A stretch of 64,000 nucleotides of DNA from Valencia hispanica. Lineage: Eukaryota; Chordata; Actinopteri; Cyprinodontiformes; Valenciidae. The notes beneath the pieces were generated by a model that made no database searches, was not told where the DNA came from, and was given only the letters and a program-made list of their open reading frames with translations. Each line of letters opens with the position of its first letter. Within the stretch, counting starts at the first letter, position 1. The DNA lies in NCBI GenBank assembly GCA_963556495.2, contig OY747702.1, forward strand, positions 47,975,286 to 48,039,285, written 5' to 3'. The position numbers and the translations under genes are program-made. Shown here piece by piece: positions 44,311-55,400 of the stretch.

Positions 44311-47035
44311 ATTAAAACATTTGTAAGTCTTTTGATTTTAGCAGTTGTTTAACACTTTGAGTGGGTTATTTTACAAAAAAACGTTGTCACCTGAGAAATC
44401 ATGTAATTTCTCTTAAAGCACTACTTTGGCTTATTATTTTCATCAAAAATTATCCTTGAGAAACAGTTTTGTATTATACTGAAGTTCATCAAACATGAGT
44501 CCTGTATGGCTGTGCCTTCCTTCTATCTTGAGCCTTGGCCCACCGAACCCTGCTGGTTTCAGAGTGAATTATGTGGCTCAGCCTGAAACCACCACTCCAC
44601 ATTGCTCCAGGTCAGCATGCAGCTCTCAGATTATTTTTCTTGCTTTTGTTCAGTCAGTTTCAACATAAACTTTAACTTCTCTCAATAAGGTTCAACTTAA
44701 GCGTTTTAACATTTCGATTACTTTTAAACTTCTTGGTCTTGCAAACTTTGAAAGAATAAAGAGTTTAAGAAAAACCTTTTTGTGATCTTTGTTCTCCATA
44801 TTCTTATTATCGTTGTGAAAAGTTTAATCAGTTGTTAACTAAAACGTTGCGTATTATGAACGTGATGCTACTTTATTTCAATAGTCTAAAAGTTTGACAG
44901 TATAAAATAGTTACATTTTATTTGTCTTTCTAAAGGATGTTTGACCATGCATGTGTTAGTTTTAGTTTAGTCGTTAGCACAAAAAAGCCTGTAAGGCTTT
45001 TATGCAACTATCTCACTTTCTACTGAGACAAGAACAAGTAGCTTGCAGCTGGGCGGATGCGTTTTCTTGAACAGCGGCATGCTTGTCTTTGAAGCATTTC
45101 CCACTCAGCATTCCTTGTGGTTGTGTCAGTGACTGATCCAGCCACAGTTATCATTAATGAGACATTACCATCATGCAACAAGCCTCGTCGGTGCCTACAT
45201 AAGTTCAGACAAGGACCTGAAACTTCTAGATGCACTTAGAGCTACAAAGACGGTCAGATGTGACTCTCTAGTGTCTCTGGTGAGTGCTGCCAGTGAAGGA
45301 AGAGGGATGGCGAGGACAGTGGAGTGAAGAGGGATGGCTCTCAGTGGGTCAGCCCAAAAGCCCTGACCCCAGGAGGATTTGATGCCATTTTCCCACGCAG
45401 GGAGTCGACCTGAGAGGAGCTCGTTAACAACATCTGCCCCAGTTCAGGGAGATTAACCCCCATCCCCAACCCCCGCACATCAACAGCTTCGTACTCTCAC
45501 ACACCACTCTGCTGTCAATCCAAGAACCTCACACAGGTCCCTCTGCTCTAGACGGGCCTTCCCGAGCTAGATAGGCAATCCCAGTTCGCCCCTCCCAGGC
45601 TCATATCAAGGATCCCAGCCAAAAAAAACCATTGCAATCTGAATCTAGGTGAATCATAGGTGGAATCCTTACCCGCAGTCAAGCGTTCATCCGTTACACC
45701 CAAACCACGTCGATTTCTGATCTGCACATCAGGGGAGTTGTTAGATCACAGACTGTGATTAAATTGAGGGTTTGAGGGTGGAAGGTGTGCTCCTGCTAGA
45801 GTTGCCCAGCCGGTCGGGGCAGGTAAATTAATGATGTCACAAACGTCCTTCTGTCAGCCAGATTTGTGTAATGAGTTTTTCCACTCATCACACTGACGTA
45901 AAAGAGGACACTTGGCGCACACTTTTACTGCTTTTGCCACCTTTTTTTCTGTGTGCTCGCACAAGATGTGTAACTGGCAGGACATGTTCTGACATAATAC
46001 GAGGAGAGAGTGTGAAAAACAGGACTGACTGAAACATGGCCCATGGCTAGAGCCGTCCATGTGATAGGTAGATGCATAGTGGTGAAATCCGCTGGGAATC
46101 TCCTGAATCCGTGTTCTACAGGGCTATAATTAGGTTAGTTTTTGGAGAGGAGGTTAAACAAACAGGGGCTCTGAGGTCATAGGCACATGGAACTGGGATA
46201 TGCCTGCACTTGCTGAGTGGGCACAGAGCTCCACAAGACAGGGGAGAGAGGCCCTCTGGGTACTCAGCAGGAGGGGGAGCGAGAGGTGGGGTGGTTCTAA
46301 GCCAAATTCAGATGGTCTAACTGCCAGAATATTCAAAGACAATCCATACATATTCACAATCCCTTCTCACACTTTATCCCTAAACATTACTTTCAGTCTT
46401 GATCTAGCGTAAGAGAGCACACAGAGAAATAAGCAGGATTTCTCTGGACGTTTCGAGCAGAAACTTTATCTTTTTATCTTAAGTTTCCCCCCAAAGCCTG
46501 GTACTTTCTGGATACTTTCCGGCAGTTTGATAACTGACCACTAACCTTTGCTCTGTCCACACACTTCTGAGGAGCAGCAGCAGAAAAGCTGCTTAATTTC
46601 AACAAAAAAAAGGAGTTTGAGAGTGCGATTAGGTGACGGGTGGCTGCTGGCACGCTAGAGTGACTTAAACCCTGTCAGTGAATGCAGGGAGGTCTGGATA
46701 ATCTTTCCCTCCACAAAGGTACGTGGGGTCTAATCCGGGCTGCTGAACTGAGCTATATGGATCCAGTCCTGCAGGGAGTGTGGGAAGGCCGGCAGGGCCA
46801 TGCTGTTTCGGCCCTCTTTGTGGCCGCAGCTTACTTATCCTTAGGTACACTCCAACAGCAGGCTGCCCCATTCTTCCGTGCACCTGTGTATAATAGTAAA
46901 AGCAGCAATGAGTGTGGCTATAGTTATAGATGCTGTGCAAGTTTAGTGCACTCTGATAATAAACTAAATTAATTACAGATTACAGTAAATCTTTACGGGA
47001 TGTTCCTCTTTAAAACAGATGTGTTCACATCACAT
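44311..47035. promoter_or_regulatory. Non-repetitive non-coding DNA, candidate conserved elements
   Basis: No gene. The blocks 45240-45850, 46020-46480 and 46620-46960 are repeat-free with mixed composition (for example CCACAAAGGTACGTGGGGTC at 46711), unlike the AT-rich spacers. They lie 2-4 kb downstream of the sox3 stop codon. They are candidates for conserved regulatory DNA, based on composition only. Confidence 0.3.
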
Positions 47036-47090
47036 GACTTAATTTTCCTCTGGGATCAATAAAGTAGTCTTGAATTTAGTTGAATCTTAA
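47036..47090 (+). repeat. L2-type LINE tail scrap
   Basis: TTTTCCTCTGGGATCAATAA followed by AGTAGTCTTGAATTTAGTTG is the terminal 3' UTR and decayed GAATT tail of the LINE family at 2988-3660. Confidence 0.65.
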
Positions 47091-47284
47091 AGATACGAAC
47101 AATAATTCAACATGTTAATTGACTTTTTCAATCTGAATATTTTAGGCAAACCAGATACTACTTTCAAAGTGTTTGCACTGCCGTGTAGCTGCAATGAAAT
47201 ACATAACCAGAACTTTTCAAAACAAGATTTCTACTTTAATGTTCTATGGATGACTTAAAAGACTCAAGAGACTATAGAACCTGT

Positions 47285-47307
47285 TTTTTTTTTTTTTTTT
47301 TTTTTTA
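47285..47307 (+). repeat. Poly(T) tract
   Basis: A run of about 22 T residues. Confidence 0.9.
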
Positions 47308-47811
47308 TTAAATGATGAAATACACCTCGATTAAAATATTGGAATAACTTTATAATAGCTCTAGAGAGCCAACATATGCACAGCGCACAATAAAGCACTA
47401 AAGGTCAGCTCTCACATCTGAAAAATGCTAAATTTTTAGTATAAACCATGTTGAATTTGAGGAGAACTAAAAGATGTCAACAGCAGCTCTTTATGTAACT
47501 TTTTGGAAATTAAATTTCTTATTATTAAAACAAAGGGATGCATGTAAATAAAGGTATCTGAGAAATATTAAAAATGAGTCCAACAAAAAGTAACATTTAT
47601 ATTTTCCTTTAAAACAGTTATAAAACTTTATGGGATTTCTCATTTTGGTAAACCAAAATATTTGCACGTTTAATGTCATATATATTCAAAATGTATAATT
47701 CTTCACAGATTTTTCAGACAGTGTGCGATTACCGTTTAAGATGTAAAATATTAGATTGATCTATATTTTATGTACATTTTAAAGGTATAATTGTTATTTT
47801 AAAATGGCAGC

Positions 47812-47813
<2 letters not shown>

Positions 47814-47883
<70 letters not shown>
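47814..47883 (+). repeat. AT microsatellite
   Basis: About 35 uninterrupted AT units, roughly 0.8 kb beyond the sox3 stop codon on its downstream side. Confidence 0.97.
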
Positions 47884-47890
<7 letters not shown>

Positions 47891-47959
47891 TTATTTTATA
47901 TAGCCTCTTAATTCAATTCTAAACATCTCTCATTATTTTCCACACAAAACACTGAGTCA

Positions 47960-48667
47960 CAAAATTAAGTTTCGTAAAAATTTATTCAGCATTTTAAGAA
48001 TAGAGGAGGGTCTTAAAATATGTAGAAACGACAGTTTAAATAAACCTTTTTTTCGTTCAGGATAAATGAGTAAACATGACACTGTCAAAAAAACCATCAC
48101 AGAACAAAACAAATTTACAAAAAACAAAAATACGAACAAAAATAAAAAGTTCTTGAATATTTTCACGGGTTGCACAAACTAGAAAAAAAAAACAAAAAAA
48201 AAACAGAAATCTTGCTATAAATAAAACTTGTGTTTGCGACCGGCACAGTCTTAACATTTCATTTAACCTAGTTCATGTTGGGGAGGAAATAAAAATACAA
48301 CAGAAAGGGACTACAAAGGTTGTGAACACAGTGGAGACGACTGACATTCTACAAATTAAGTGTAAACATTTATTAACAGACTGTCCGTCCAACTTTTTTT
48401 TCTGAAATACGACAGCCCCTACATGAGGCCACCTGCCTTTTCAAAGAGAGAAAATATGGCATTTATTTAAAATATAGAAGTCCAATTCTTCTACACAGGT
48501 TGATTGCTTCTACTTGTGATGAAAAGCCTCGGCGGAGCTGGGCTCAGCGTTCAGATAAAACTGTTCTTGAACAAATCGGCTGAACGTTCTTTCTGCAGCG
48601 ACCAAAGGAAGTTCAAGTATCCGAAGTACATTTTTAAAGTCTTTATTTATTATGATGATGTATTTTT
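47960..48667 (-). other. sox3: Presumed sox3 3' untranslated region
   Basis: Directly follows the sox3 stop on the minus strand. AATAAA hexamers on that strand (TTTATT on the plus strand) occur at several places, including about 48642, 48366 and 47978, so the cleavage site cannot be chosen. The block 48490-48660 is repeat-free. SoxB1 mRNAs commonly have long AU-rich 3' UTRs, as here. Confidence 0.5.
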
Positions 48668-49570
48668 TCAGATGTGGGTGAGAGGTAGCGTCCCGTTGAC
48701 GCCAGTCCCTGCGGTCTGATAGTGCGGGTGAACGCTGTGTAACCGGCTGCTCTGCAGGGAGGAATGCTCCGCGCTGTCCCCGCCGGGGGGCAGGTACATG
48801 CTGATCATGTCCCTCAGGTCCCCCAAGCACGCCCGCTGAGAGTGGGACGTGATGGCCGGCGGCGGGGAGCTCGGCTCCGTCTTGCACACGGACGCCATGG
48901 AGCTCAGGCCCATGGCGCTGGTGGTCTGTTGCGTGTACGCCGGGGACATGCTGTAGGTGGACGCCGCGTTCATGTAGGTCTGCGCCGAGGACATCATCGG
49001 GTACTGCAGGCCGGCCATCTCGTACCGGTGCATCTGCTGGATCTGCGGGCTGTTCATGCTGTGATGCTGAGGGTAGGCCAGCTGGTCCTGCATCAGAGAG
49101 TACGCGCTGTTCGTCCAGCCGTTCATATGCGCGTAGCCGTCCATCCGCTGGCCCACCGATACCGAGTTGTTGACGGCGTTGGCTCCTGGCGCCAGCAGCC
49201 CTCCAGGCAGAGAATACTTGTCTTTCTTGAGCAAGGTCTTGGTCTTCCTGCGGGGCCGGTATTTATAATCCGGGTGCTCCTTCATGTGCATCGCCCGTAG
49301 ACGCTTGGCCTCGTCAATGAACGGCCTTTTTTCGGCGTCGGTCAGAAGTTTCCAGTCAGCACCGAGCCGCTTGCTTATTTCAGAGTTGTGCATTTTGGGG
49401 TTTTCTTGAGCCATCTTCCTCCGCTGGCCTCTGGACCAGACCATGAAGGCGTTCATCGGCCGCTTCACCCGCTCCTGGTCGCTGGCACTGTTGTTCTTTG
49501 CGCCCGGCGCCGAGCCCGAGTTGGACTGCGGGAGCGGGGACTTGATCTCGGTTTCCATCATGTTATACAT
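48668..49570 (-). CDS. sox3: Transcription factor Sox3 (SoxB1), complete single exon
   Basis: This gene encodes a nuclear HMG-box transcription factor that binds the DNA minor groove at (A/T)(A/T)CAA(A/T)G sites, usually with POU partners, and maintains neural and gonadal progenitors. The protein is 300 residues, the usual teleost Sox3 length. The HMG box spans about residues 34-112 ([18 protein letters not shown] at 37-54; [27 protein letters not shown] ending at 111), with nuclear-localisation clusters at both ends. The C-terminal half matches Sox3: [14 protein letters not shown] near 120, [14 protein letters not shown] at 227-240, and the end GTLPLTHI. The polyalanine tracts of mammalian SOX3 are absent, as usual in fish. 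Met1 is fixed by an in-frame TGA immediately upstream (49573-49571). Met5 sits in a better Kozak context. No introns or frameshifts. Sox1, Sox2 and Sox19 are excluded by the C-terminal sequence. Confidence 0.97.
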   Translation of the reverse strand: MYNMMETEIKSPLPQSNSGSAPGAKNNSASDQERVKRPMNAFMVWSRGQRRKMAQENPKMHNSEISKRLGADWKLLTDAEKRPFIDEAKRLRAMHMKEHPDYKYRPRRKTKTLLKKDKYSLPGGLLAPGANAVNNSVSVGQRMDGYAHMNGWTNSAYSLMQDQLAYPQHHSMNSPQIQQMHRYEMAGLQYPMMSSAQTYMNAASTYSMSPAYTQQTTSAMGLSSMASVCKTEPSSPPPAITSHSQRACLGDLRDMISMYLPPGGDSAEHSSLQSSRLHSVHPHYQTAGTGVNGTLPLTHI

Positions 49571-49770
49571 TCAGGCGACTTTTAGCGATCACTCACACGC
49601 ACATGAAAAAAATAAAAGAATTAAAAGTTCACAAACCCTCGCCAAAAAAAAAGTCAAAGAGGTTGCCGGAAAGTTCTGCCTGAAGGGGGCAAGTGTGTGC
49701 GCAGGTGCCTCTGGTGTGTGTCCGCTCAGAGCAGCTCCGTTCCTCTCCGCTCTCAAATACAAGTCTGTAA
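49571..49770 (-). other. sox3: Presumed sox3 5' untranslated region
   Basis: Inferred leader between the start codon and a TATA-like site. It has an in-frame TGA abutting the ATG, and its GC-rich portion at 49670-49750 contrasts with the flanks. The transcription start is estimated, not observed. Confidence 0.45.
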
Positions 49771-49784
49771 ACTTATTCGCCAAG

Positions 49785-49875
49785 CTCATGTGTTAATAGG
49801 CCCAGAGGCCGGCCCATGTGATGAGGATTGACAGGCTGACAATGAGAGGCAACTGACCAATCAGCGGGCAGCTCT
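49785..49875 (-). promoter_or_regulatory. sox3: sox3 proximal promoter (CCAAT and TATA-like sites)
   Basis: A CCAAT box lies at 49857-49861 (GACCAATCAG on the plus strand, ATTGG on the coding strand). TATTAA at 49798-49793 on the coding strand lies about 60 bp closer to the gene. CACATG E-box-like hexamers occur at 49787-49800 and 49815-49820. The spacing fits an NF-Y site near -95 and a TATA variant near -30, giving a start around 49768. Human SOX3 is known to use NF-Y at its promoter. Equivalence here is inferred. Confidence 0.5.
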
Positions 49876-50089
49876 AACCACAAAGCGCATCGCTGCGTTT
49901 TGGGTTAGAGGAGGAGGGAAGGAGGTGAAGATTTAAAACTGGAGCGCAATTCAGCAACAGGGGAGCAGAAATTACAGCATTTAGAAGCAGAAGATGGAGA
50001 ATACAGAGGGGAAACGCAGAGATTTGTTTTCTTAGCAATTTTAACTTCTTTCTAGGAAAATATTTCGAGTGATATGATGATGATGAAGA

Positions 50090-50091
<2 letters not shown>

Positions 50092-50171
<80 letters not shown>
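50092..50171 (+). repeat. ATT microsatellite upstream of sox3
   Basis: About 26 perfect ATT units, some 300 bp upstream of the inferred sox3 promoter. Confidence 0.97.
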
Positions 50172-50899
50172 CTACACCTTTAATTTTGTACGTTTAGTGT
50201 AATGGAAAAAAGATTAGATTTAGAATTATTTCAAAATAAATATAGTTTGTATTTATGCCAACAAGCCAAATGTGTTTAAGGCTTGAATTAAAAAAATATA
50301 CATGAGTCAAAAGAAAAGCTAGAAAATGAAACTAAGTCTGCAATTTGAATGTAAAATAACATTTTTACATTTGAATCCAGATGAAGATTAGGCTACTTTG
50401 TCCATTTCAATCAGCATTTACTTCGTTTTAGACTAATTTAAATCGATTCAGTTTTTGTATTTGTGCATTAATCTTTAGACAGTCTTATAGGGATCTGGCA
50501 TTTTTAGGACGATTCCTTCTAAATTTTTGAGAAAGTTGTATTGGACCATGTATGTTTTCCTGTCGCATCTTCAAACCTTTTGAGGATACAATTTTCAAAC
50601 TTTTCCAAAGGCAGGAAAGCATGTATAACACTTTTAAAGTTTAAATGATTAAAGTCGTTGCTTATTTTGATTTTGACTGAGTTCGACTTTATTTCAATAA
50701 ATAATTCTTAATGAAATCTAGATTAAATTAAAGTTATATCGTATTTGAATGGCTAGGCTGCGTTCAGGGGCCCTTTATTTGAAACTTTAATACATTAACG
50801 ACCTCTTGTGGAGGAGAAGTGCTCTTTCTTTTTTGGTCCCATGTGGAAAAGTTTAGTTGAGCACTTTTAAAACCTTGTCAGCTACTGTTTGCAGGCTTG

Positions 50900-51200
50900 T
50901 TTACCCACAAAATGATCAGCGTAGGGGGACCCCCCTTGCTTTTTTTATTTGCATGTGTCGCCTTTACAAACGACCCTCAGCCACTGAAACCAGCGCGTAA
51001 AACATCTCACACCTGCTAATGAGCCCGACGCGAATCGACCATCGAGAATGAACTATTAACACCTGAGTATCTGTGGGAGCTCCTCTGCAGGTTGCGCTTT
51101 AGAGTGAAATCACCTCCTGGAGGTTTTACAAGATAAAAATGCAGCTACTGCTGGGCCCTCTGCGGCGCGGCGGCACGGCAAGAGCGCATAAAACAAATAA
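50900..51200. promoter_or_regulatory. Candidate upstream regulatory block 1
   Basis: Repeat-free and GC-balanced within AT-rich surroundings (for example CACACCTGCTAATGAGCCCG at 51010 and ACCTGAGTATCTGTGGGAGC at 51061). It lies about 1.3 kb upstream of sox3. Selected by composition and position only. Confidence 0.3.
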
Positions 51201-51589
51201 AACGCACTTTTTTTTTTAAACAGTGATAAAACAAATAATCAAGCTTGAGGTCCTCCTGATTTAATTTTGAATTGACTCTATTTTCTATCACAACAAAACA
51301 TACGCTTTTTAATTCTCTTGCCAAATTTTTAAAGTTAAAGCCTTGTTGATTGAAATCTCATCAAATGCAGTTTTGCAACACCCTATATGCAACTGGGGGT
51401 TGCAGAGATGCACTAAAATCAACTCATGCATGGTTTCGCACAAAAAAAAGGGTTTCTGTTGCAGAATTGCGAGGATAAATTCCACAGTATTTGTCCTGAG
51501 CTATATAGTCGTTGTAAATCCGCTCAAAAAGAGACATCAACGCACGGATTCCATTTTCCCGTTCAATGGGGCGTGAGAAACAGCGCGGG

Positions 51590-51900
51590 AGCAATAAAAC
51601 TAACGTCCAATTAGTAGTCATCTAATTGTCAGGGACCGGTTATTTGTTTATCTGCGCAAATCTCAATACTGATCCGCTTGTAATCTCCTTATGGAAATTG
51701 ACCGGTAGCAGAGAAGGAGAGAGAGAGAGAGAGAGAGAGAGGGGGGTGGGGGGGGGGACCTAGTCAGGAGTAACCCGGAGTTTGGTAATGAAGGCCTCTG
51801 TGCAGCTAATTTCCTAATTAAGGAACGGAGGGACCACCAGCACAGTCTGCTCCGATTCAGGCTCAACAAGCCCTGACATCCCTGAGGGGGCTCTCAATGC
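51590..51900. promoter_or_regulatory. Candidate upstream regulatory block 2, with GA and G tracts
   Basis: Contains GTTTATCTGCGCAAATCTCA, a GA microsatellite (51711-51740) followed by a G-rich run to 51758, and GCTAATTTCCTAATTAAGGA with paired homeodomain-type TAATT cores. The low-complexity centre splits two repeat-free flanks. Confidence 0.3.
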
Positions 51901-52138
51901 GCACTGCTGCTGCATGTTGGAAAATATGTGGAAGTCTTGACTTAAACCTCAGTCCTGCAGTAATCTTCTAAATGTTTTAATTTAAAATCGATCACATGTA
52001 ACGTAAAGCCAGCATTAAAAAAGCAATCCATCTTAAAGTGAATCAGTCGCAAGTAATACATTTATACATTTATATGTATAATTTTCATGAAAAAAAATTA
52101 TTACAGATCTAGCATTCTATGTGTAACAAATTCGACTT

Positions 52139-52214
<76 letters not shown>
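52139..52214 (+). repeat. TTAG microsatellite
   Basis: About nineteen perfect AGTT/TTAG units. Confidence 0.97.
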
Positions 52215-52215
<1 letters not shown>

Positions 52216-52574
52216 GAACAGAATTGGACGTTAAGAATTGAGATAAATAAATGCTTAATATTTGTCCAAAATGAAGTTATTTCGACATGTTTGCAACTTG
52301 TCAATGAAGATTTTCAAGCAATATTATTTCTTATTTCAGACGTTGTGTACTTGAAAATCACCTCTTAAAATGCATTTAATATTTTCTGTAATTTATTAAT
52401 TAATTTATTGATTTATTTTCTCCAGGGTTATAGTTAGCGTGAAAATGTGGTTCGTTTCATTTATTAGACATTACCCCAACACCTGCTTTATCTATTATTA
52501 TTCTCAAATCAACAATGATCATACTTTTTCTACATTTTCTGTCTAAATCCGGTAACTTTATTCCTGTTTTGTTT

Positions 52575-52800
52575 TCAGCTCAGTGACCGGCGGACGAGGC
52601 TTCTTTGAGAAACAGTAATTAACAAAGAATAGCTTTTCAATTACAGCCACAATGGAGACTGTCTCATTAAGATTTGCATGATTTTTTTTTTTGGGGGGGG
52701 GGGGGGGACCGGGGGAATGCAAATGAAGATGCAATTTACGCACGGTCTGCTGTTCCCTTTGTGCTGCGTGAATGGCTGCGTCCTCCCAGTTCAGCTCAGG
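52575..52800. promoter_or_regulatory. Candidate SOX/POU enhancer upstream of sox3
   Basis: Within about 105 bp lie a homeodomain-type TAATTA and SOX-type AACAAAG (52616-52627), an octamer ATTTGCAT (52672-52679) and an inverted octamer ATGCAAAT (52717-52724). Between the octamers is a T tract followed by 15 G. SoxB1 proteins act with POU factors at such sites, so autoregulation of sox3 about 2.9 kb downstream is a reasonable inference. No transposon signature was seen. Confidence 0.4.
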
Positions 52801-52809
52801 TAAAAATAA

Positions 52810-54240
52810 TATTCACGGGTCATTTAAATGAATAAAAGTCTGGTTCTTATCGCCTCTTTGTCGCACAAAGCTGCGCTGGTAGTCCTAATGATAATTGGAC
52901 TCATCTGACCAGTAAGAGCTGTGGTTGGTCATATAAAAATGATGCATGTTAATGCTTATTATGTTTAATGCCATAATCTTTAATGCAGAGTCACTGAACA
53001 TTTTAACTCTATTCCCTGCCATGTGTAATATCGCCTCTCTGAGATTTGATTTCTGCACTAAAGGCAGAAGACCCGGATGCTGTTCTAGAAACTGAAGGCA
53101 TTGGTGATGTGATGAAGTCAACAGGTACTTACTGTCAGATCTGTGTCTTTTTATCATTATTTTTTTTGGTCACAACTTACAAGTCAAAGCATTTATTTGC
53201 AATAACGGTTGATTTTGTTAATGCATTAACTTAGAGTATCATAATTATACCATAAAGCTTTAATTTTTTATATCCTAATCAAATTATGTTCCATTTTGTG
53301 CCATCTTATCCAGGTAAATATGTATGCAAAATGTGTCTCCATTAAATCCGGTCAATTTGCTTAAAATCACCTATCTTCATCTTTACTCTTATAAAAATCG
53401 TAGCCTATAATGGTTCTTGAAACAGTTTTTTGATTAGCTTTTTGTAGCATTTTTTATACTTCAGCCAACAACAAACTTGTAGGTAAGCAATGAAAGAAAA
53501 GCTACCTGTCTGTTCCACCCTGAATGAGTTTTCTATTGCTTGATTGTCTGTCCCAATGGGGATTAGGCATCCCCTTGTGTTGTGCTCAGTGTAAGCACTG
53601 TAAGAAAATAAGCCAGTGCACTGATGCTTTTTAACTATGCTGAAAAAGAAGGCGTCTGATTGCTAAATTAAAGAGTTATTTTGCTATTTTTTAAAGGAAT
53701 CCTAAATGTATTTGATCAACTCTAAAATACTTACACTAATACAAAAACTGATCAAACCTAATCTCAATTATTTTGTGCTGACCAGAAACATTTTACAACT
53801 TGAAAAAAAAAATCATACTAATTCTATAACTTCACAAATAGCTACAAATAGTCACAAAGATCAAAGATTTTTTAAAGCACTGATATCGCCTTCGATTGAT
53901 ATAAGCCTAAATTGGACATTTTTAGACCGGTCAAAACTAAAATGAATTGTAAATAAATATATATTTATGTTTACAAAATAAGAAAATTAAAGGTAGCACT
54001 CATTCTGTCTCATTATTCATAAAAGTGATTAATAAATAAATGTGTTATTTATTTTTAATAGATTATATGATAATAAATTGGAATACAGTCACAATGTAAT
54101 CTATTTAAATAATCTAGTTTAAAAAGTAAACCACATATATTCTATAGATGAATTACACAAAGTGATATCACTTATTACTTATATTTCAATCATTTATTTC
54201 CTTTACATTGATGATTGTAAAAATTGATAATCTCTGGAAG
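52810..54240. other. AT-rich non-coding DNA
   Basis: No gene or clear mobile element recognised. 52840-53110 is the least AT-rich part. Confidence 0.45.
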
Positions 54241-54309
54241 TTAAGATATTACATCAGACCAACTACAGTGTGAGCAAACCTGCTGAAGACGTACAGGAAA
54301 CATTTGACC

Positions 54310-54552
54310 TCTGTTATTGCCAACCAAGGATAGGTAAACTTTTGTTGTTGACCAAATACTTATTTTCTGCATCATTATACAAATACATTTTAAAAAAAAT
54401 TATACAATGGGATTTCCTGGATTTTTATTTTACATTCTGTCTTTCACAATTGAAGTGTATATGATGAAAATTACAGACCTCTCTCATCTTTTAAGTGGGA
54501 CAATTTTCACAATCGGTGGCTGCCAAATACTGTGTTGCCCCACTGTGAATGC
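54310..54552 (+). mobile_element. Right end of a Tc1-like transposon
   Basis: TTGTTGTTGACCAAATACTT, then ATGATGAAAATTACAGACCT, CTCTCATCTTTTAAGTGGGA and a terminus TACTGTGTTGCCCCACTGTG. I recognise the 3' terminal region of a common fish Tc1-like family (…TTGCCCCACTGTA). The transposase-coding part is missing. Confidence 0.65.
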
Positions 54553-54584
54553 TGACCTGCTGAAAAGAATATCCATCTATTGTA

Positions 54585-55400
54585 GAGTACAAACACTCAA
54601 TACTTGGTCAGGGCTCCTTTTGCATGAATTACTGCATCAATGCAGTGTATCATGGAGGCAATTAGCCAGTGCCTCTGCTGCAGTATAAAGGGAGCCCAGG
54701 ATTCTTTATTAGTGGCCTTCAGCTTGTCTGTTGGTTCTGGAGTCTCTTATCTTCCTCTCAACAATACTCCACAGATTCTCCACAGGGAATCTTTTAGCCA
54801 ATCGGGCATAGTTATGCCATGGTCAGCAAACCAGTTATTGGTACGTGTACTTCCAAATGCAGAGCAATTTTTACTTTATTTTGAAAAGAGAACTTTGAAC
54901 CCCTGAGCAACAGTTTAGTCCTTTTCATTCTTAGCCCAGGTCAGACACTTTTTTATTCTCTGGTTCAGGAGTGGCTTAGCACAATGAATGCAACAGTTGC
55001 AGACCATGACCTGGATACATGTGTCTGTGGGTTTTTTTAAGCCCTGACTCCATCTGCTGTCCAAGCCTTGTAAATTTCCCCCAAACTCTTGAATGGGATT
55101 TGCTTCACAATCCTCTAAAGCAGAGGTGTCAAACGTTTCACTGCACCAATACACTGGAATCACTGGGTGAATTATCTCCTCAGTATGAAATCAAGTTCTC
55201 CAGAGTCTTGTTAATGACTTGATTATTTAACTCCGGTGCGGTGAAGCAGAGACACTAAAAGTTGCAGGACACCGTCCCTCGAGGTCTGGAGTTTGAAACC
55301 TGTGTCTAAAGGCTGCCGTTATACCTGTTGCTTGAGCACTTTATTTTTGTCACAATTTACATTTTTTCTATTCAACCTTCCGTCAATATGCACGGATACA
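54585..55400 (-). pseudogene. Decayed Tc1/mariner-type element, split by a MITE
   Basis: The plus strand carries ordered reverse-complement landmarks of another Tc1/mariner transposase family: ACTGCATCAATGCAGTGTAT, TCTTATCTTCCTCTCAACAA (then TACTCCACAGATTCTC), AATGCAACAGTTGCAGACCA, and after an insertion CCGTTATACCTGTTGCTTGA. Frames are broken. A hAT MITE at 55121-55303 interrupts it. Confidence 0.6.
55113..55311. mobile_element. Small hAT MITE inside the mariner remnant
   Basis: The element (55121-55303) begins CAGAGGTGTCAAACGTTTCA and ends GGAGTTTGAAACCTGT. Flanks CTCTAAAG and GTCTAAAG match at 7 of 8 positions, the size expected for hAT. The CAGRGGTGTCAAAC terminus is typical of fish hAT MITEs. 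Confidence 0.75.

Noticed and set aside
48764..49300. Long open frame on the plus strand over sox3
   Set aside because: It is the antisense shadow of the GC-rich sox3 coding sequence, with Arg/His/Gly-biased composition and no family resemblance.
49929..49938. TTTTAAAT on the coding strand as the sox3 TATA box
   Set aside because: It lies upstream of the CCAAT box, the wrong order for a proximal promoter. TATTAA at 49798 fits better.
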